Source: Actinomycetota bacterium
Lineage (GTDB): Bacteria; Actinomycetota; Actinomycetes; JACCUZ01
Assembly (NCBI GenBank): GCA_030841185.1
Contig: JAVEDB010000099.1
Coordinates: 1 to 50,173 of the forward strand
Length of the DNA stretch: 50,173 nucleotides
Direction: 5' to 3'
The notes under the pieces were generated by a model. The model was given only the letters and a program-made list of their open reading frames with translations. It was not told the origin of the DNA and searched no databases. Shown in pieces: positions 21,109 through 29,258 of this stretch (position 1 is the stretch's first letter; each line of letters opens with the position of its first letter). The position numbers and the translations under genes were made by a program.

Positions 21109-21906
21109 TCAGAAGGGCGGCCAGGGGATCGACGGCCAGCCCTCGGCCGGCAGGGTGAAGCAGCCGCCGGCCAGCAGACCGGTCACCCGTCGGCGCGTCG
21201 CGCGAACCTCCGCACGGGTCAGCAGCGTCCCGAGCCGTTCTCCGAGGTCACCGTCGAGCTGTGTGTCGAGCCGGCGCAGGACCTCGGTCTCCTCGGCGGA
21301 GAGGGCCTCACCGGCCCAGCCCCACAGGACCGTGCGCAGCTTGCTCTCCACGTGGAAGCACACCCCGTGGTCGACGCCGAGGACCTGCCCCGAGGTCATC
21401 GGGAGGACGTGGCCGCCCTTCCGGTCCGCGTTGTTGATGACCGCGTCGAGCACCGCCATCCGGCGCAGGCGCGGGTCGTCCGCGTGACCGAGCACCACGG
21501 GCTGGCCGAGGCTGCCCAGTGCCTCGAGAACCCCCCGCCAGTCCGTCGGCAGGTCTTCCGGCGGCACGACGTCCACCAGGTCGACGGTCGGGTCCGTGTC
21601 GATCCACAGCTGGCACATGCCGGGGCCGAACGGTCCTTCGCGCATGACCGTCGGCGGCACGATGCCCCAACCGGTGGCCTCGGACACGGCGTACGCCGCC
21701 ACCTCCCGCGCGGCGAGCGTGCCGTCGGGGAAGTCCCACAGCGGCCGCTCCCCCGCCACCGGCTTGTAGACGCAACGCGCCTGGCTGCCGTCGAGGGCGA
21801 TGTCGCAGAACAGGGTGGCGTTGGAGGCGTCGACCAGCCGGCCTTCGACGGAGATCTCGCCGTCGCGCAGCAGCGCCAGAGCGCCGTTCACGTCGATGCC
21901 GGTCAT
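21109..21906 (-). CDS. SCO1664 family protein (PI3K/HipA-like kinase fold)
   Basis: 265 residues. Conserved actinobacterial family. CVYKPVAGERPLWDFPDG holds the presumed ATP-binding Lys; DAVINNADRKGGHVL resembles the catalytic loop, and VLGVDHGVCFH the metal-binding DxG-like segment of PI3/4-kinase-related folds. Substrate unknown. It sits between mshC and DUF3090, and the same trio next to mshC is found in mycobacteria (Rv2133c-Rv2135c). No good Shine-Dalgarno; GGAG is only 2 bases from the ATG. Confidence 0.88.
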   Translation of the reverse strand: MTGIDVNGALALLRDGEISVEGRLVDASNATLFCDIALDGSQARCVYKPVAGERPLWDFPDGTLAAREVAAYAVSEATGWGIVPPTVMREGPFGPGMCQLWIDTDPTVDLVDVVPPEDLPTDWRGVLEALGSLGQPVVLGHADDPRLRRMAVLDAVINNADRKGGHVLPMTSGQVLGVDHGVCFHVESKLRTVLWGWAGEALSAEETEVLRRLDTQLDGDLGERLGTLLTRAEVRATRRRVTGLLAGGCFTLPAEGWPSIPWPPF

Positions 21907-21934
21907 GGCTCCAGTCTGCCGCGCCGTTCCAGCG

Positions 21935-22504
21935 TCACGATGCGCGCCTGATCCCGTTCGCGCGTGGGCACACGTGGCCGGCCGGGTCGAGGGGGTTGCC
22001 GCAGAACGGGCAGGGTGGCCGCCCGGCGGCCACGAGGGCCAGGGACCGCTTCACGAACGCGCGGGCCGTGGCGCCGGTGATGCGCACCCGGAGCAGCGGC
22101 GGCCCCTCCTCGGTCTCGTCGATCAGCGCGGTCTCGTCGTCGGTCTCGTCCTCGGCCACGGCCTGCGCCTCGATCACGACCCGCTCGTCGGACCCGTCCC
22201 AGGCCAGCGCCATCGTCCCGACGCGGAACTCCTCCTCGATCGGGGTCGCGAGCGGCGCCGTGTCCTCTGCGTCGGTCGGGACGGCCGCCGGCACCGATGT
22301 CTCCCCCGCGGTGCGCCGCAGCACCTCGTCGAGCAGGGCCTCGACGCGCTCCGCGAGGACCGTGACCTGCTGCTTCTCGAGGGCGACGCTCGTCAGCCGG
22401 CTGCCCTCGCTGGCCTGCAGGAAGAAGGTGCGCTGGCCCGGCTCACCGACCGTGCCGGCCACGAAGCGGTCGGGTGGGTCGTAGTCGAAGATCAATCGGG
22501 CCAT
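21935..22504 (-). CDS. DUF3090 family protein
   Basis: 189 residues. Starts MARLIFDYDPPDRFVAGTVG; TFFLQA and VALEKQQVTVLAERVEALLDE follow; the end has CPFCGNPLDPAGHVCPRANG, a probable zinc site with Cys-x2-Cys and a third Cys. A variable acidic insertion is at about 115-130. Function unknown. Begins 9 bases after the phosphomutase stop, so it is probably translated from the same mRNA. Confidence 0.92.
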   Translation of the reverse strand: MARLIFDYDPPDRFVAGTVGEPGQRTFFLQASEGSRLTSVALEKQQVTVLAERVEALLDEVLRRTAGETSVPAAVPTDAEDTAPLATPIEEEFRVGTMALAWDGSDERVVIEAQAVAEDETDDETALIDETEEGPPLLRVRITGATARAFVKRSLALVAAGRPPCPFCGNPLDPAGHVCPRANGIRRAS

Positions 22505-22513
22505 ACCGAAACC

Positions 22514-23227
22514 CTATGCCGACTCCGACGAACCGATCCCGCCACCGAGGGCCGCGTCCGAGTCGGCGGTCTTGCGCCGCCGCCGCGCGGTCTTCTTCCT
22601 GGGCGCCAGGAAGGACAGGTCGCCGCCGACGTCGTTGGCCCGCACGACGAAGGGCCGCAGGGCCGTGTAGCTGATGACGCTGACCGAGGCGGGGTCGACG
22701 ACGATGCGCTGGAACTGGTCCAGGTGCATCCCCAGCGCGTCGGCCAGCACCGCCTTGATCACGTCGCCGTGGGACACCACCGCGTACACGGCATCGTCCC
22801 CGAAGGCGGCGTTCCACTCCCGTACGGCGGACACTGCCCGGGCCTGCATGTCGCGCATCGACTCCCCGTCCTCGCCCGGGAACGTCATCGCCGAGGGGTG
22901 GGACTGCACCACCTTCCAGAGTGGCTCCTTGGCGAGCTTCTTCAGCTCCTGGCCGGACCAGTCGCCGTAGCGCACCTCGCCGAGTCGCTCGTCCTCCTTC
23001 AGCGCGATGTCCGGGCGTCCGTCCAGGAGGATCGCCGCTGTCTCCTGACAGCGCTGCAACGGGCTCGTGACCACGGCACGCAGCGGAACCGGCGCCAGCC
23101 GGGTGGCGAGGGCGGCGACCTGGGAACGGCCGGTGTCGTCCAGCGCCACGCCCTCGGTCCAGCCGGCGAGGATGCCGGCCCCGTTGGCCGCCGTCCGGCC
23201 GTGGCGCACGAGGAGCACGGTGGTCAC
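22514..23227 (-). CDS. histidine phosphatase, MSMEG_4193 family phosphomutase
   Basis: 237 residues. Histidine phosphatase superfamily: LLVRHGRT (phosphorylated His near residue 9), TSPLQRCQETA, and the second His in VVSHGDVIKAVLAD. The MSMEG_4193 subfamily is typically encoded with DUF3090 and SCO1664 proteins, as here; physiological substrate unknown. A basic Arg/Lys tail (about 205-222) lies beyond the fold. GTG start; TAGAGT ends 8 bases upstream. First gene of the phosphomutase-DUF3090-SCO1664(-mshC) row. Confidence 0.9.
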   Translation of the reverse strand: MTTVLLVRHGRTAANGAGILAGWTEGVALDDTGRSQVAALATRLAPVPLRAVVTSPLQRCQETAAILLDGRPDIALKEDERLGEVRYGDWSGQELKKLAKEPLWKVVQSHPSAMTFPGEDGESMRDMQARAVSAVREWNAAFGDDAVYAVVSHGDVIKAVLADALGMHLDQFQRIVVDPASVSVISYTALRPFVVRANDVGGDLSFLAPRKKTARRRRKTADSDAALGGGIGSSESA

Positions 23228-23235
23228 GTCGGGGC

Positions 23236-23241
23236 ACTCTA
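23236..23241 (-). promoter_or_regulatory. -10 box TAGAGT
   Basis: TAGAGT on the minus strand, 8-base spacer to the GTG at 23227. Candidate promoter for the phosphomutase-DUF3090-SCO1664 row. Confidence 0.4.
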
Positions 23242-23278
23242 CGCAGGCACGCGCTGGCGGGAGGGCCACAATGGTCCG

Positions 23279-24250
23279 GTGATCGTCGACTACGCCGTCT
23301 ACCGGAAGGGGATCCGGGACGAGACGCCCGAGGATCTGTCCGACGCTCTGGACGCCGCCCGGGAGCGCGACGGGTTCGTCTGGATAGGGCTGCACGAGCC
23401 GGACCAGGCCGAGCTCGACCACGTCGCCGCGGAGCTGCACCTGCACAAGCTCGCGGTGGAGGACGCGATCAAGGCCCACCAACGGCCGAAGCTCGACGAG
23501 TACGCCGACTCCCTGTTCCTGGTGCTGAAGACGATCCAGTACGACGAGGGCACCTCCACCATCGACGTCGGCGAGGTGATGCTCTTCATCGGAGACAGCT
23601 TTCTCGTCACGGTCCGGCACGGAAAGAACAAGGCGCTCACCGACGTCCGCCATCGCCTGGAGCACGAGCCGAGGCTGCTCGAGTGCGGGCCTTCAGCGGT
23701 GCTGTACGCCGTGGCGGACCGCATCGTCGACGACTACGGCGTCGTCGCCGCCGCCGTCGAACAGGACATCGACGAGGTCGAGCAGCAGGTCTTCGCCGGT
23801 GACCGCTCGAACAATGCCGAGCGCATCTACAACCTCAAGAGCGAGGTGATCGAGTTCCGGCGGGCGACCCGGCCCCTGATCGAGCCGCTGACGCGACTCG
23901 CCAGTGGATCGGTGCCCAGCGTTCACGAGGTCATGCGGCCGTTCATGCGCGACGTGGCCGACCACGTGGAACGCGTCGTCGACCAGATCGAGAACTTCGA
24001 CGACCTCCTCAGCTCCGCGCTCAACGCCAACCTCGCCCAGGTCAGCGTGCGGCAGAACGACGACATGCGGCAGATCTCGGCGTGGGTGGCTATCGCGGCG
24101 GTCCCGACCATGCTCGCGGGGATCTACGGGATGAACTTCGACCACATGCCAGAGCTGCACTGGCGCTACGGCTACCCGATGGTCCTCACCCTCATGGCCG
24201 TGGCCTGTCTCGGGCTCTACCGCGCGTTCAAACGCAGTGGCTGGCTCTGA
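23279..24250 (+). CDS. corA: CorA-type magnesium/cobalt transporter
   Basis: 323 residues. N-terminal cytoplasmic alpha/beta domain, long helical stalk (about 150-260) and two C-terminal membrane helices, with the pore signature YGMNF (GMN) at the end of the first and a short periplasmic loop HMPELHWRYG. Normal length for the family. GTG start; CACAAT ends 6 bases before it, a near match to the leaderless -10 box. Divergent from the phosphomutase gene with 51 bases between the starts. Confidence 0.94.
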   Translation: MIVDYAVYRKGIRDETPEDLSDALDAARERDGFVWIGLHEPDQAELDHVAAELHLHKLAVEDAIKAHQRPKLDEYADSLFLVLKTIQYDEGTSTIDVGEVMLFIGDSFLVTVRHGKNKALTDVRHRLEHEPRLLECGPSAVLYAVADRIVDDYGVVAAAVEQDIDEVEQQVFAGDRSNNAERIYNLKSEVIEFRRATRPLIEPLTRLASGSVPSVHEVMRPFMRDVADHVERVVDQIENFDDLLSSALNANLAQVSVRQNDDMRQISAWVAIAAVPTMLAGIYGMNFDHMPELHWRYGYPMVLTLMAVACLGLYRAFKRSGWL

Positions 24251-24378
24251 ACTCTGCTCGTCCACCTGGTGCGGCCCGGCGGTGCTGGCTCGCTGATTTC
24301 TGGGAACCGGCCCCCACGTCCCGGCGGCGCGGCACCATGTCGGATGACAACGACGTGGACCTAACACGGGTGGGGACG

Positions 24379-25788
24379 ATGCGGCGGGCGAGATGGGCGG
24401 TGGCTGCAGGCGTCACGGCCGTGCTCCTCGCCACCTCCCTGCCGGCCGCTGCGGACGACACGGCGGCTCCATCCTCGTCCGCGACGCCTTCGCCGGTCGC
24501 CAGCGCGCCAGCCGTCACCATTGAGCCCACCGTCACCACTGGGCCCACGGTCACCGCCCGACCCACGGTCAAGCCAGCGACCCGAACGACGGCCGGGGCG
24601 ACGGCCCGACCGGCGACCCCGAGCAGGCGCACCGCGACGGCCGCGCCCACCCGCCCCCCGACGGACGACCCCCACGACGCTCCCGCCCTGGTCGCCGCCC
24701 TCGCCGCTCTCACCAAGACCGAGGCCGACCTGGTCACCGCTCGGGCGGCGGTGGTCCTGGCGCACGCCGACCTGGTGGCCGCCCAGGACGAGCACGTTCG
24801 GGCGACCGAGGACCTGGCTGCGGTCCAGCTGGCCGAGCAGGTGGCCGCGCGGGCGCAGGTGACGGTCCGCGAGAGCATCGCGGTTCACCGCAGGACGCTC
24901 GGGCAGCTCGCCCGCTCGGCCTACCAGGCCAACGGACCCCTCGGCGAGTGGTCGGTGGTCCTGTCCTCGCAGACCCCTGAGCAGCTGGTCGACCGGCTCG
25001 CGATGGTGCAGAGCGTCACCAACGCCGGCAACGCCATGATCGGGCACCTGCGCGAGGAGAGCGCCGACCTCAGGACCTACTCGGGCCGGCTGCGTGCCGC
25101 ACGCATGCAGCAGGAGTTCCTCACGGCCGCGGCCGCGGCGGCCCTCCAGCGCAGCATGCTTGCCGACGCGGCAGCGCAGGCCGCCGAGCAGCAGCTCGAG
25201 GCCGTTTTGGTCGTGCACAAGGCCGCCCTGGCCGCCGCCCTGGCCGCCGAGGCCGCAGACCGGGTGCGCTACCAGGTCTTCTCGGCCCAGTCCGGCCAGC
25301 TCGCGATCCGCATCCGGTCGTTGGCCGCCGCGCTCGCTGCCACGAAGCACCCCGCGCGGGGGACGGGCAGCTTCGACCGGCCGGGCACCGGCCCGGTCAC
25401 CTCGCCGTTCGGACCCCGGCTGCACCCGATCCTGCACTACGTCAAGATCCACACCGGGGAGGACTTCGGCAAGGGTGACGGCATCGTCTACGCGGCCGAC
25501 GACGGGGTCGTCCTGCTCACCGAGCTGAACACGGCGTACGGGAACATGACGGTGGTCGACCACGGCACGATCGGCGGCCTGCGCGTCACCACGCTCTACG
25601 CCCACCAGGCGGCGTTCGGCGTCCGCCCCGGCGACCGGGTCCGCAAGGGCCAGCCGATCGGGGTCATCGGTGCCACCGGCTACGCGACCGGGCCGCACCT
25701 GCACTTCGAGGTGCGCATCGACGGCAGCCCGCTCGACCCCGCACCCTTCCTCGTGCGCGCCCCGCTGCCACCCGGAGCACGCCTCTGA
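24379..25788 (+). CDS. secreted M23 peptidoglycan endopeptidase with coiled coil
   Basis: 469 residues. Signal peptide MRRARWAVAAGVTAVLLATS with cleavage near ADD; a Thr/Pro/Ala-rich disordered stretch (about 30-105); a long coiled-coil region (about 110-330), as in EnvC/RipA-type proteins; then an M23 LytM domain with HTGEDFG (His and Asp ligands), YAHQ and HLHFEVR (last zinc His). Ends PFL then a short tail. ATG at 24379 fits the signal peptide; an in-frame ATG at 24337 would add 14 acidic residues before it. The following gene is a paralogue. Confidence 0.92.
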   Translation: MRRARWAVAAGVTAVLLATSLPAAADDTAAPSSSATPSPVASAPAVTIEPTVTTGPTVTARPTVKPATRTTAGATARPATPSRRTATAAPTRPPTDDPHDAPALVAALAALTKTEADLVTARAAVVLAHADLVAAQDEHVRATEDLAAVQLAEQVAARAQVTVRESIAVHRRTLGQLARSAYQANGPLGEWSVVLSSQTPEQLVDRLAMVQSVTNAGNAMIGHLREESADLRTYSGRLRAARMQQEFLTAAAAAALQRSMLADAAAQAAEQQLEAVLVVHKAALAAALAAEAADRVRYQVFSAQSGQLAIRIRSLAAALAATKHPARGTGSFDRPGTGPVTSPFGPRLHPILHYVKIHTGEDFGKGDGIVYAADDGVVLLTELNTAYGNMTVVDHGTIGGLRVTTLYAHQAAFGVRPGDRVRKGQPIGVIGATGYATGPHLHFEVRIDGSPLDPAPFLVRAPLPPGARL

Positions 25789-25822
25789 GCGTGACCTGAC
25801 CGGTCCCCCGCTCGTTGGACCA

Positions 25823-25868
25823 GGTAGCCAACCCGGGTCACCACATCCGTTTGCCGGGGTGGGCTACC
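25823..25868 (+). promoter_or_regulatory. intergenic hairpin between M23 paralogues
   Basis: GGTAGCC (25823-25829) pairs with GGCTACC (25862-25868), extended by ACCC/GGGT (25831-25834 with 25857-25860) after one mismatch. The hairpin ends 16 bases before the ATG at 25885, just ahead of its ribosome binding site. It could be a terminator of the first gene or a 5'-leader structure of the second; it does not resemble the c-di-AMP (ydaO) riboswitch. Confidence 0.35.
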
Positions 25869-25884
25869 GGCAAAGGGAGAGACC

Positions 25885-27306
25885 ATGCGTGCTCCGTCGG
25901 CCCTGGTGGGCATCGCCGCGGTGCTGTGCGCCGCCGCGCTGACCGCCGCGCCGGACGCGGCCGCTGTGGACTCCGTCGGTGGACTGCCGCTGCCGACCGT
26001 GTCCGTGACCCCGCTTCCCACGAGCACTCCGCTGCCGGTTCCGAGGCTCACGACACCGACGTTGCCCCTGCCGACATCGCCGGTGCCGACGACGCCGTCG
26101 GTGCCCACGCTTCCCGGCCTGCCCAGCCCCCCGCCTGGCGTCCCGACGCTGCCGGGCGGCACGCCCGGGCCCCTGCCGGGCGCGCCGGGTGGCATCACCA
26201 CGCCCGGTGACAACCGCGGGGCCGCCGGCACCGGGATCCGCCCCATGTTCGCGGGGACCCCCGCGGCGGCGACGATCCTCGACGACGAGACAACCCCCGC
26301 GATGCTGAAGGCCAGTCGCGAGTTCCTGGCCGCGGACCAGGGCATCGCCTCGATCACCGCCGAGCAGAAGGCCCTGGACAACGCCCTCGCCGTTGCCCGC
26401 CAGGCATTCGGGGCCTACCTCCCGACCGCCACCGATGTCAGCGGCGCACAGACGACCGCCCTGAGGGTCCAGGACCGGTTCGTCATCGCGAAGCGAGCGC
26501 TCACCGGTTATGTACATGTGCGCTACCAGACCGGCAGTCTCAGCGCCGGCTCCGAGGACGCGGCGCAGACCCTGGCCGACTCGGTGAACCGCCTCGACGA
26601 CACCGTGACCCGGGCCGAGCTCCGCGTGGGTGCACTCAACGTGCAGCTCGCGCAGATCCGCCAGCAGTACGCCGAGGCAGCCTTGGTGTACGCCCAGACC
26701 TATCAGGCGCTGGCCAACGCGAAGGCCCGCCTCGCCGTGCTTGCCTCCCAGCGGTCGGCGGCCCTGATCGCGATGAATGCGGCGAAGGCCGGCGACCTCC
26801 AGCTCAACGCGTCGCGCATCGTGGAGTCCGGCCGGCTGGGTGCCCAGATCCGGGCCCTGTCGGCACGGCTTCGTGCGACCGGCGCCACCGTGAACGGCAC
26901 CGGGACGTTCATCCGGCCCGGCCACGGACCGATCACGTCGCCGTTCGGGATGCGCTACCACCCGATCCTGCATTACGTGAAGTTGCACACCGGCACCGAC
27001 TTCGGCCATTCCGACGGCGTCATCGAGGCGGCGGACGACGGGGTCGTGATCATGACGGTCGCGAACCGGGCCTACGGCAACATGACGGTGATCGACCACG
27101 GCACGATCGGTGGCCGGCACATCGTGACGATGTACGCCCACCAGGCCCGTTTCCTCGTCAAGGAGGGTCAGCGGGTCAAGAAGGGCGACATCATCGGCGT
27201 CATCGGAGCAACCGGTTACGCGACCGGCCCGCACCTTCACTTTGAGGTTCGGGACGATGGCGCGGTCGAGAACCCGGCGCCCTGGTTGCCGGGCAACGGC
27301 TCCTGA
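25885..27306 (+). CDS. secreted M23 peptidoglycan endopeptidase, tandem paralogue
   Basis: 473 residues. Signal peptide MRAPSALVGIAAVLCAAALT ending near AAA; a strongly Pro/Thr-rich linker (about 30-115) that probably spans the cell wall; helical coiled-coil region (about 140-325); M23 domain with HTGTDFG, YAHQ and HLHFEVR. ATG follows GGGAGA with a 4-base gap. Closely similar to the previous gene through the whole catalytic domain (ITSPFGMRYHPILHYVK against VTSPFGPRLHPILHYVK), yet with a different linker, so it is an old tandem duplication. Confidence 0.93.
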   Translation: MRAPSALVGIAAVLCAAALTAAPDAAAVDSVGGLPLPTVSVTPLPTSTPLPVPRLTTPTLPLPTSPVPTTPSVPTLPGLPSPPPGVPTLPGGTPGPLPGAPGGITTPGDNRGAAGTGIRPMFAGTPAAATILDDETTPAMLKASREFLAADQGIASITAEQKALDNALAVARQAFGAYLPTATDVSGAQTTALRVQDRFVIAKRALTGYVHVRYQTGSLSAGSEDAAQTLADSVNRLDDTVTRAELRVGALNVQLAQIRQQYAEAALVYAQTYQALANAKARLAVLASQRSAALIAMNAAKAGDLQLNASRIVESGRLGAQIRALSARLRATGATVNGTGTFIRPGHGPITSPFGMRYHPILHYVKLHTGTDFGHSDGVIEAADDGVVIMTVANRAYGNMTVIDHGTIGGRHIVTMYAHQARFLVKEGQRVKKGDIIGVIGATGYATGPHLHFEVRDDGAVENPAPWLPGNGS

Positions 27307-27325
27307 GGACTCCCGTCACGAGGCG

Positions 27326-28162
27326 TCAGGTGGCGCTGATGGTGCCCGCGGCGAGCAGGCCCAGCAGCACCAGGCCGACGATGACGCGGTAGGGCACGAA
27401 GAACGTGATCGGGTGGTGAGCCACGAACCGCAGCAGCCAGGCGATCGAGACGTAGGCCACCACGAACGAGACGAGGGTGCCGACCGCGAGCGCACCAACG
27501 GGGACGTGCTCCTTGACGGCGTCCTTGAGCTCGAACAGGCCGGCCCCCACCAACGCGGGGATCGACAGGAAGAACGACACCCGGGTGGCAGCGACCCGGT
27601 CCAGTCCCCGCACCAGCCCGGCGCTGATGCTGGCGCCTGAGCGGGACACCCCCGGGACCAGTGCCACGCACTGCACCAGCCCCATCACGAGGACGTCCGT
27701 CAGCGTGGTGTCCCGCTCCTCCCGGTCCTGCCGGGCCGTCCGCTCCGCGTAGACCATCACCCCGCTCCACACCACCAGCGCCGCACCCACCACCCACAGG
27801 CTCCGCAGGGACCCCGAGATGACGTCGCGGGCGAGGAAGCCGATGACACCGATCGGCAGGCTCCCCCAGATCACGAACCAGGCGAAGCGGTAGTCGAAGG
27901 TGCCGCGCACCTCCGCGTTCCCGAGGCCGCGGACGAAGGCGGACACGATCCGCACGATGTCGCGGAAGAAGTAGACGAGCACGGCCGCGATGGCCCCGAC
28001 CTGGATGATCGCCGTGAAGGCGGTGACCCCCTTGTCGTCGATCGGCAGGCCGAGCGCCTTCTCCGCGATGGTGAGGTGACCCGTGCTGGACACGGGCAGG
28101 AACTCGGTGAGCCCTTCGACGACGCCCAGCACGAGCGAGTCGAGGATGCTGATGTCGGTCAC
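27326..28162 (-). CDS. uppP: undecaprenyl-diphosphatase UppP (BacA)
   Basis: 278 residues, all membrane. Recycles the lipid carrier for peptidoglycan synthesis. EGLTEFLPVSSTGHL near residue 16 and PGVSRSGAS near 170 are the two re-entrant active-site motifs. GTG start overlaps the LLM oxidoreductase stop by four bases. The preceding plus-strand M23 genes also act on the cell wall; it converges on them with a 19-base gap. Confidence 0.95.
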   Translation of the reverse strand: MTDISILDSLVLGVVEGLTEFLPVSSTGHLTIAEKALGLPIDDKGVTAFTAIIQVGAIAAVLVYFFRDIVRIVSAFVRGLGNAEVRGTFDYRFAWFVIWGSLPIGVIGFLARDVISGSLRSLWVVGAALVVWSGVMVYAERTARQDREERDTTLTDVLVMGLVQCVALVPGVSRSGASISAGLVRGLDRVAATRVSFFLSIPALVGAGLFELKDAVKEHVPVGALAVGTLVSFVVAYVSIAWLLRFVAHHPITFFVPYRVIVGLVLLGLLAAGTISAT

Positions 28163-29214
28163 GTCGACTCTCCTAGTCCGGATGCTTCCAGGGCATCAGC
28201 CACGGTGCGCAGCGTGGCGACGCGCTCGTCCAGCGTCGGGGCGTAAGTGCCGACGCTCAGGGTGGTCACGCCCGCCTCGGCGTACGCGGACAACCGGTCG
28301 CGGATGCGCTCGGGTGGCCCGATCAGCGACGTCTGGTCGATGAACTCGAACGGGACGGCCGCGGCCGCGTCGCGGTGCTGGCGCGCGAGGTAGAGGTCCT
28401 GCACGTCACGCGCGGCCTGTTCATAGCCCATCCGGACGGCCAGGCGGTTGTAGAAGTTCTGCTCGCGGCTGCCCATGCCGCCGATGTAGAGCGCCGCGTA
28501 GTGACGCACCGGCTCGGCGCACGCCTGCACATCGGCACCGACGACCACCGGCACGGTCGGTACAACCTCGAGCCCGGCGAGCTCCCGGCCCGCCTTCGCG
28601 CAGCCCGTCCGCAGATGGCCGAGGGACTCCTCGGCGTGCTCGGGTGCGAAGAAGATCGCGAGCCACCCGTCGGCGACCTCGCCGGTGAGCTCCAGGTTCT
28701 TGGGGCCGACTGCGGCGAGGTAGACCGGGATCGTTTCGCGCGCCGGATGGACCGTGAGCCGCAACGCCTTGCCGGGCCCGTCGGGCAGCGGCAGGGTCCA
28801 GTGCTCTCCGGCGTACTCCACCTTCTGCCGGGACAACGCGAGCCGGACGATGTCGAGGTACTCGCGGGTCCGGCTCAGCGGGCGATCGAACCGCACCCCG
28901 TGCCAGCCTTCGGAGACCTGCGGCCCGGACACGCCGAGGCCGAGCCGGAAGCGGCCGCCCGAGAGGGTGTCGAGGGTCGCCGCGGTCATTGCCGTCATGG
29001 CCGGCGTGCGGGCAGGGATCTGGAAGATGGCCGAACCGATGTCGATCGTCGTCGTGTGCGCGGCCACCCAGGCCAGCACGGTGGCCGCGTCCGACCCGTA
29101 CGCCTCTGCTGCCCACACGCAGCTGTAGCCGAGCCGCTCGGCCTCGACGGCGAGTGCGAGGTTGTCCCCGTCGTTGCCGGCTCCCCAATAACCGAGGTTC
29201 ACGGCGAGGCGCAT
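28159..29214 (-). CDS. LLM class oxidoreductase, probably F420-dependent
   Basis: 351 residues. Luciferase-like TIM barrel: MRLAVNLGYWG, GYSCVWAAEAYGSDAATVLAWVA, GRFRLGLGVSGPQVSEGWHG and YLAAVGPKNLELTGEVADGWLAIFF. This subgroup in actinobacteria usually uses coenzyme F420; F420 use is inferred, substrate unknown. ATG lies 8 bases after TAAGGT. Translationally coupled to uppP downstream. Confidence 0.9.
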   Translation of the reverse strand: MRLAVNLGYWGAGNDGDNLALAVEAERLGYSCVWAAEAYGSDAATVLAWVAAHTTTIDIGSAIFQIPARTPAMTAMTAATLDTLSGGRFRLGLGVSGPQVSEGWHGVRFDRPLSRTREYLDIVRLALSRQKVEYAGEHWTLPLPDGPGKALRLTVHPARETIPVYLAAVGPKNLELTGEVADGWLAIFFAPEHAEESLGHLRTGCAKAGRELAGLEVVPTVPVVVGADVQACAEPVRHYAALYIGGMGSREQNFYNRLAVRMGYEQAARDVQDLYLARQHRDAAAAVPFEFIDQTSLIGPPERIRDRLSAYAEAGVTTLSVGTYAPTLDERVATLRTVADALEASGLGEST

Positions 29215-29222
29215 GGCTCGCG

Positions 29223-29228
29223 ACCTTA
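29223..29228 (-). promoter_or_regulatory. -10 box TAAGGT
   Basis: TAAGGT on the minus strand, 8-base spacer to the ATG at 29214. Faces away from the TAGCCT box only 16 bases further right. Confidence 0.4.
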
Positions 29229-29244
29229 GCGGTCGGCCGCCCGC

Positions 29245-29250
29245 TAGCCT
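29245..29250 (+). promoter_or_regulatory. -10 box TAGCCT
   Basis: TAGCCT on the plus strand, 8-base spacer to the ATG at 29259; no Shine-Dalgarno sequence. Confidence 0.4.
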
Positions 29251-29258
29251 TCGGCGAC

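Noticed and set aside
22505-22516. TAGGGT box 6 bases before the DUF3090 start
   Set aside because: Its TAG is the stop codon of the upstream phosphomutase gene and the genes are 9 bases apart, so operon reading is the simpler explanation.
25789-25884. c-di-AMP (ydaO) riboswitch before the second M23 gene
   Set aside because: Only a single hairpin is present; the conserved core of that riboswitch is not seen and the gap is too short.
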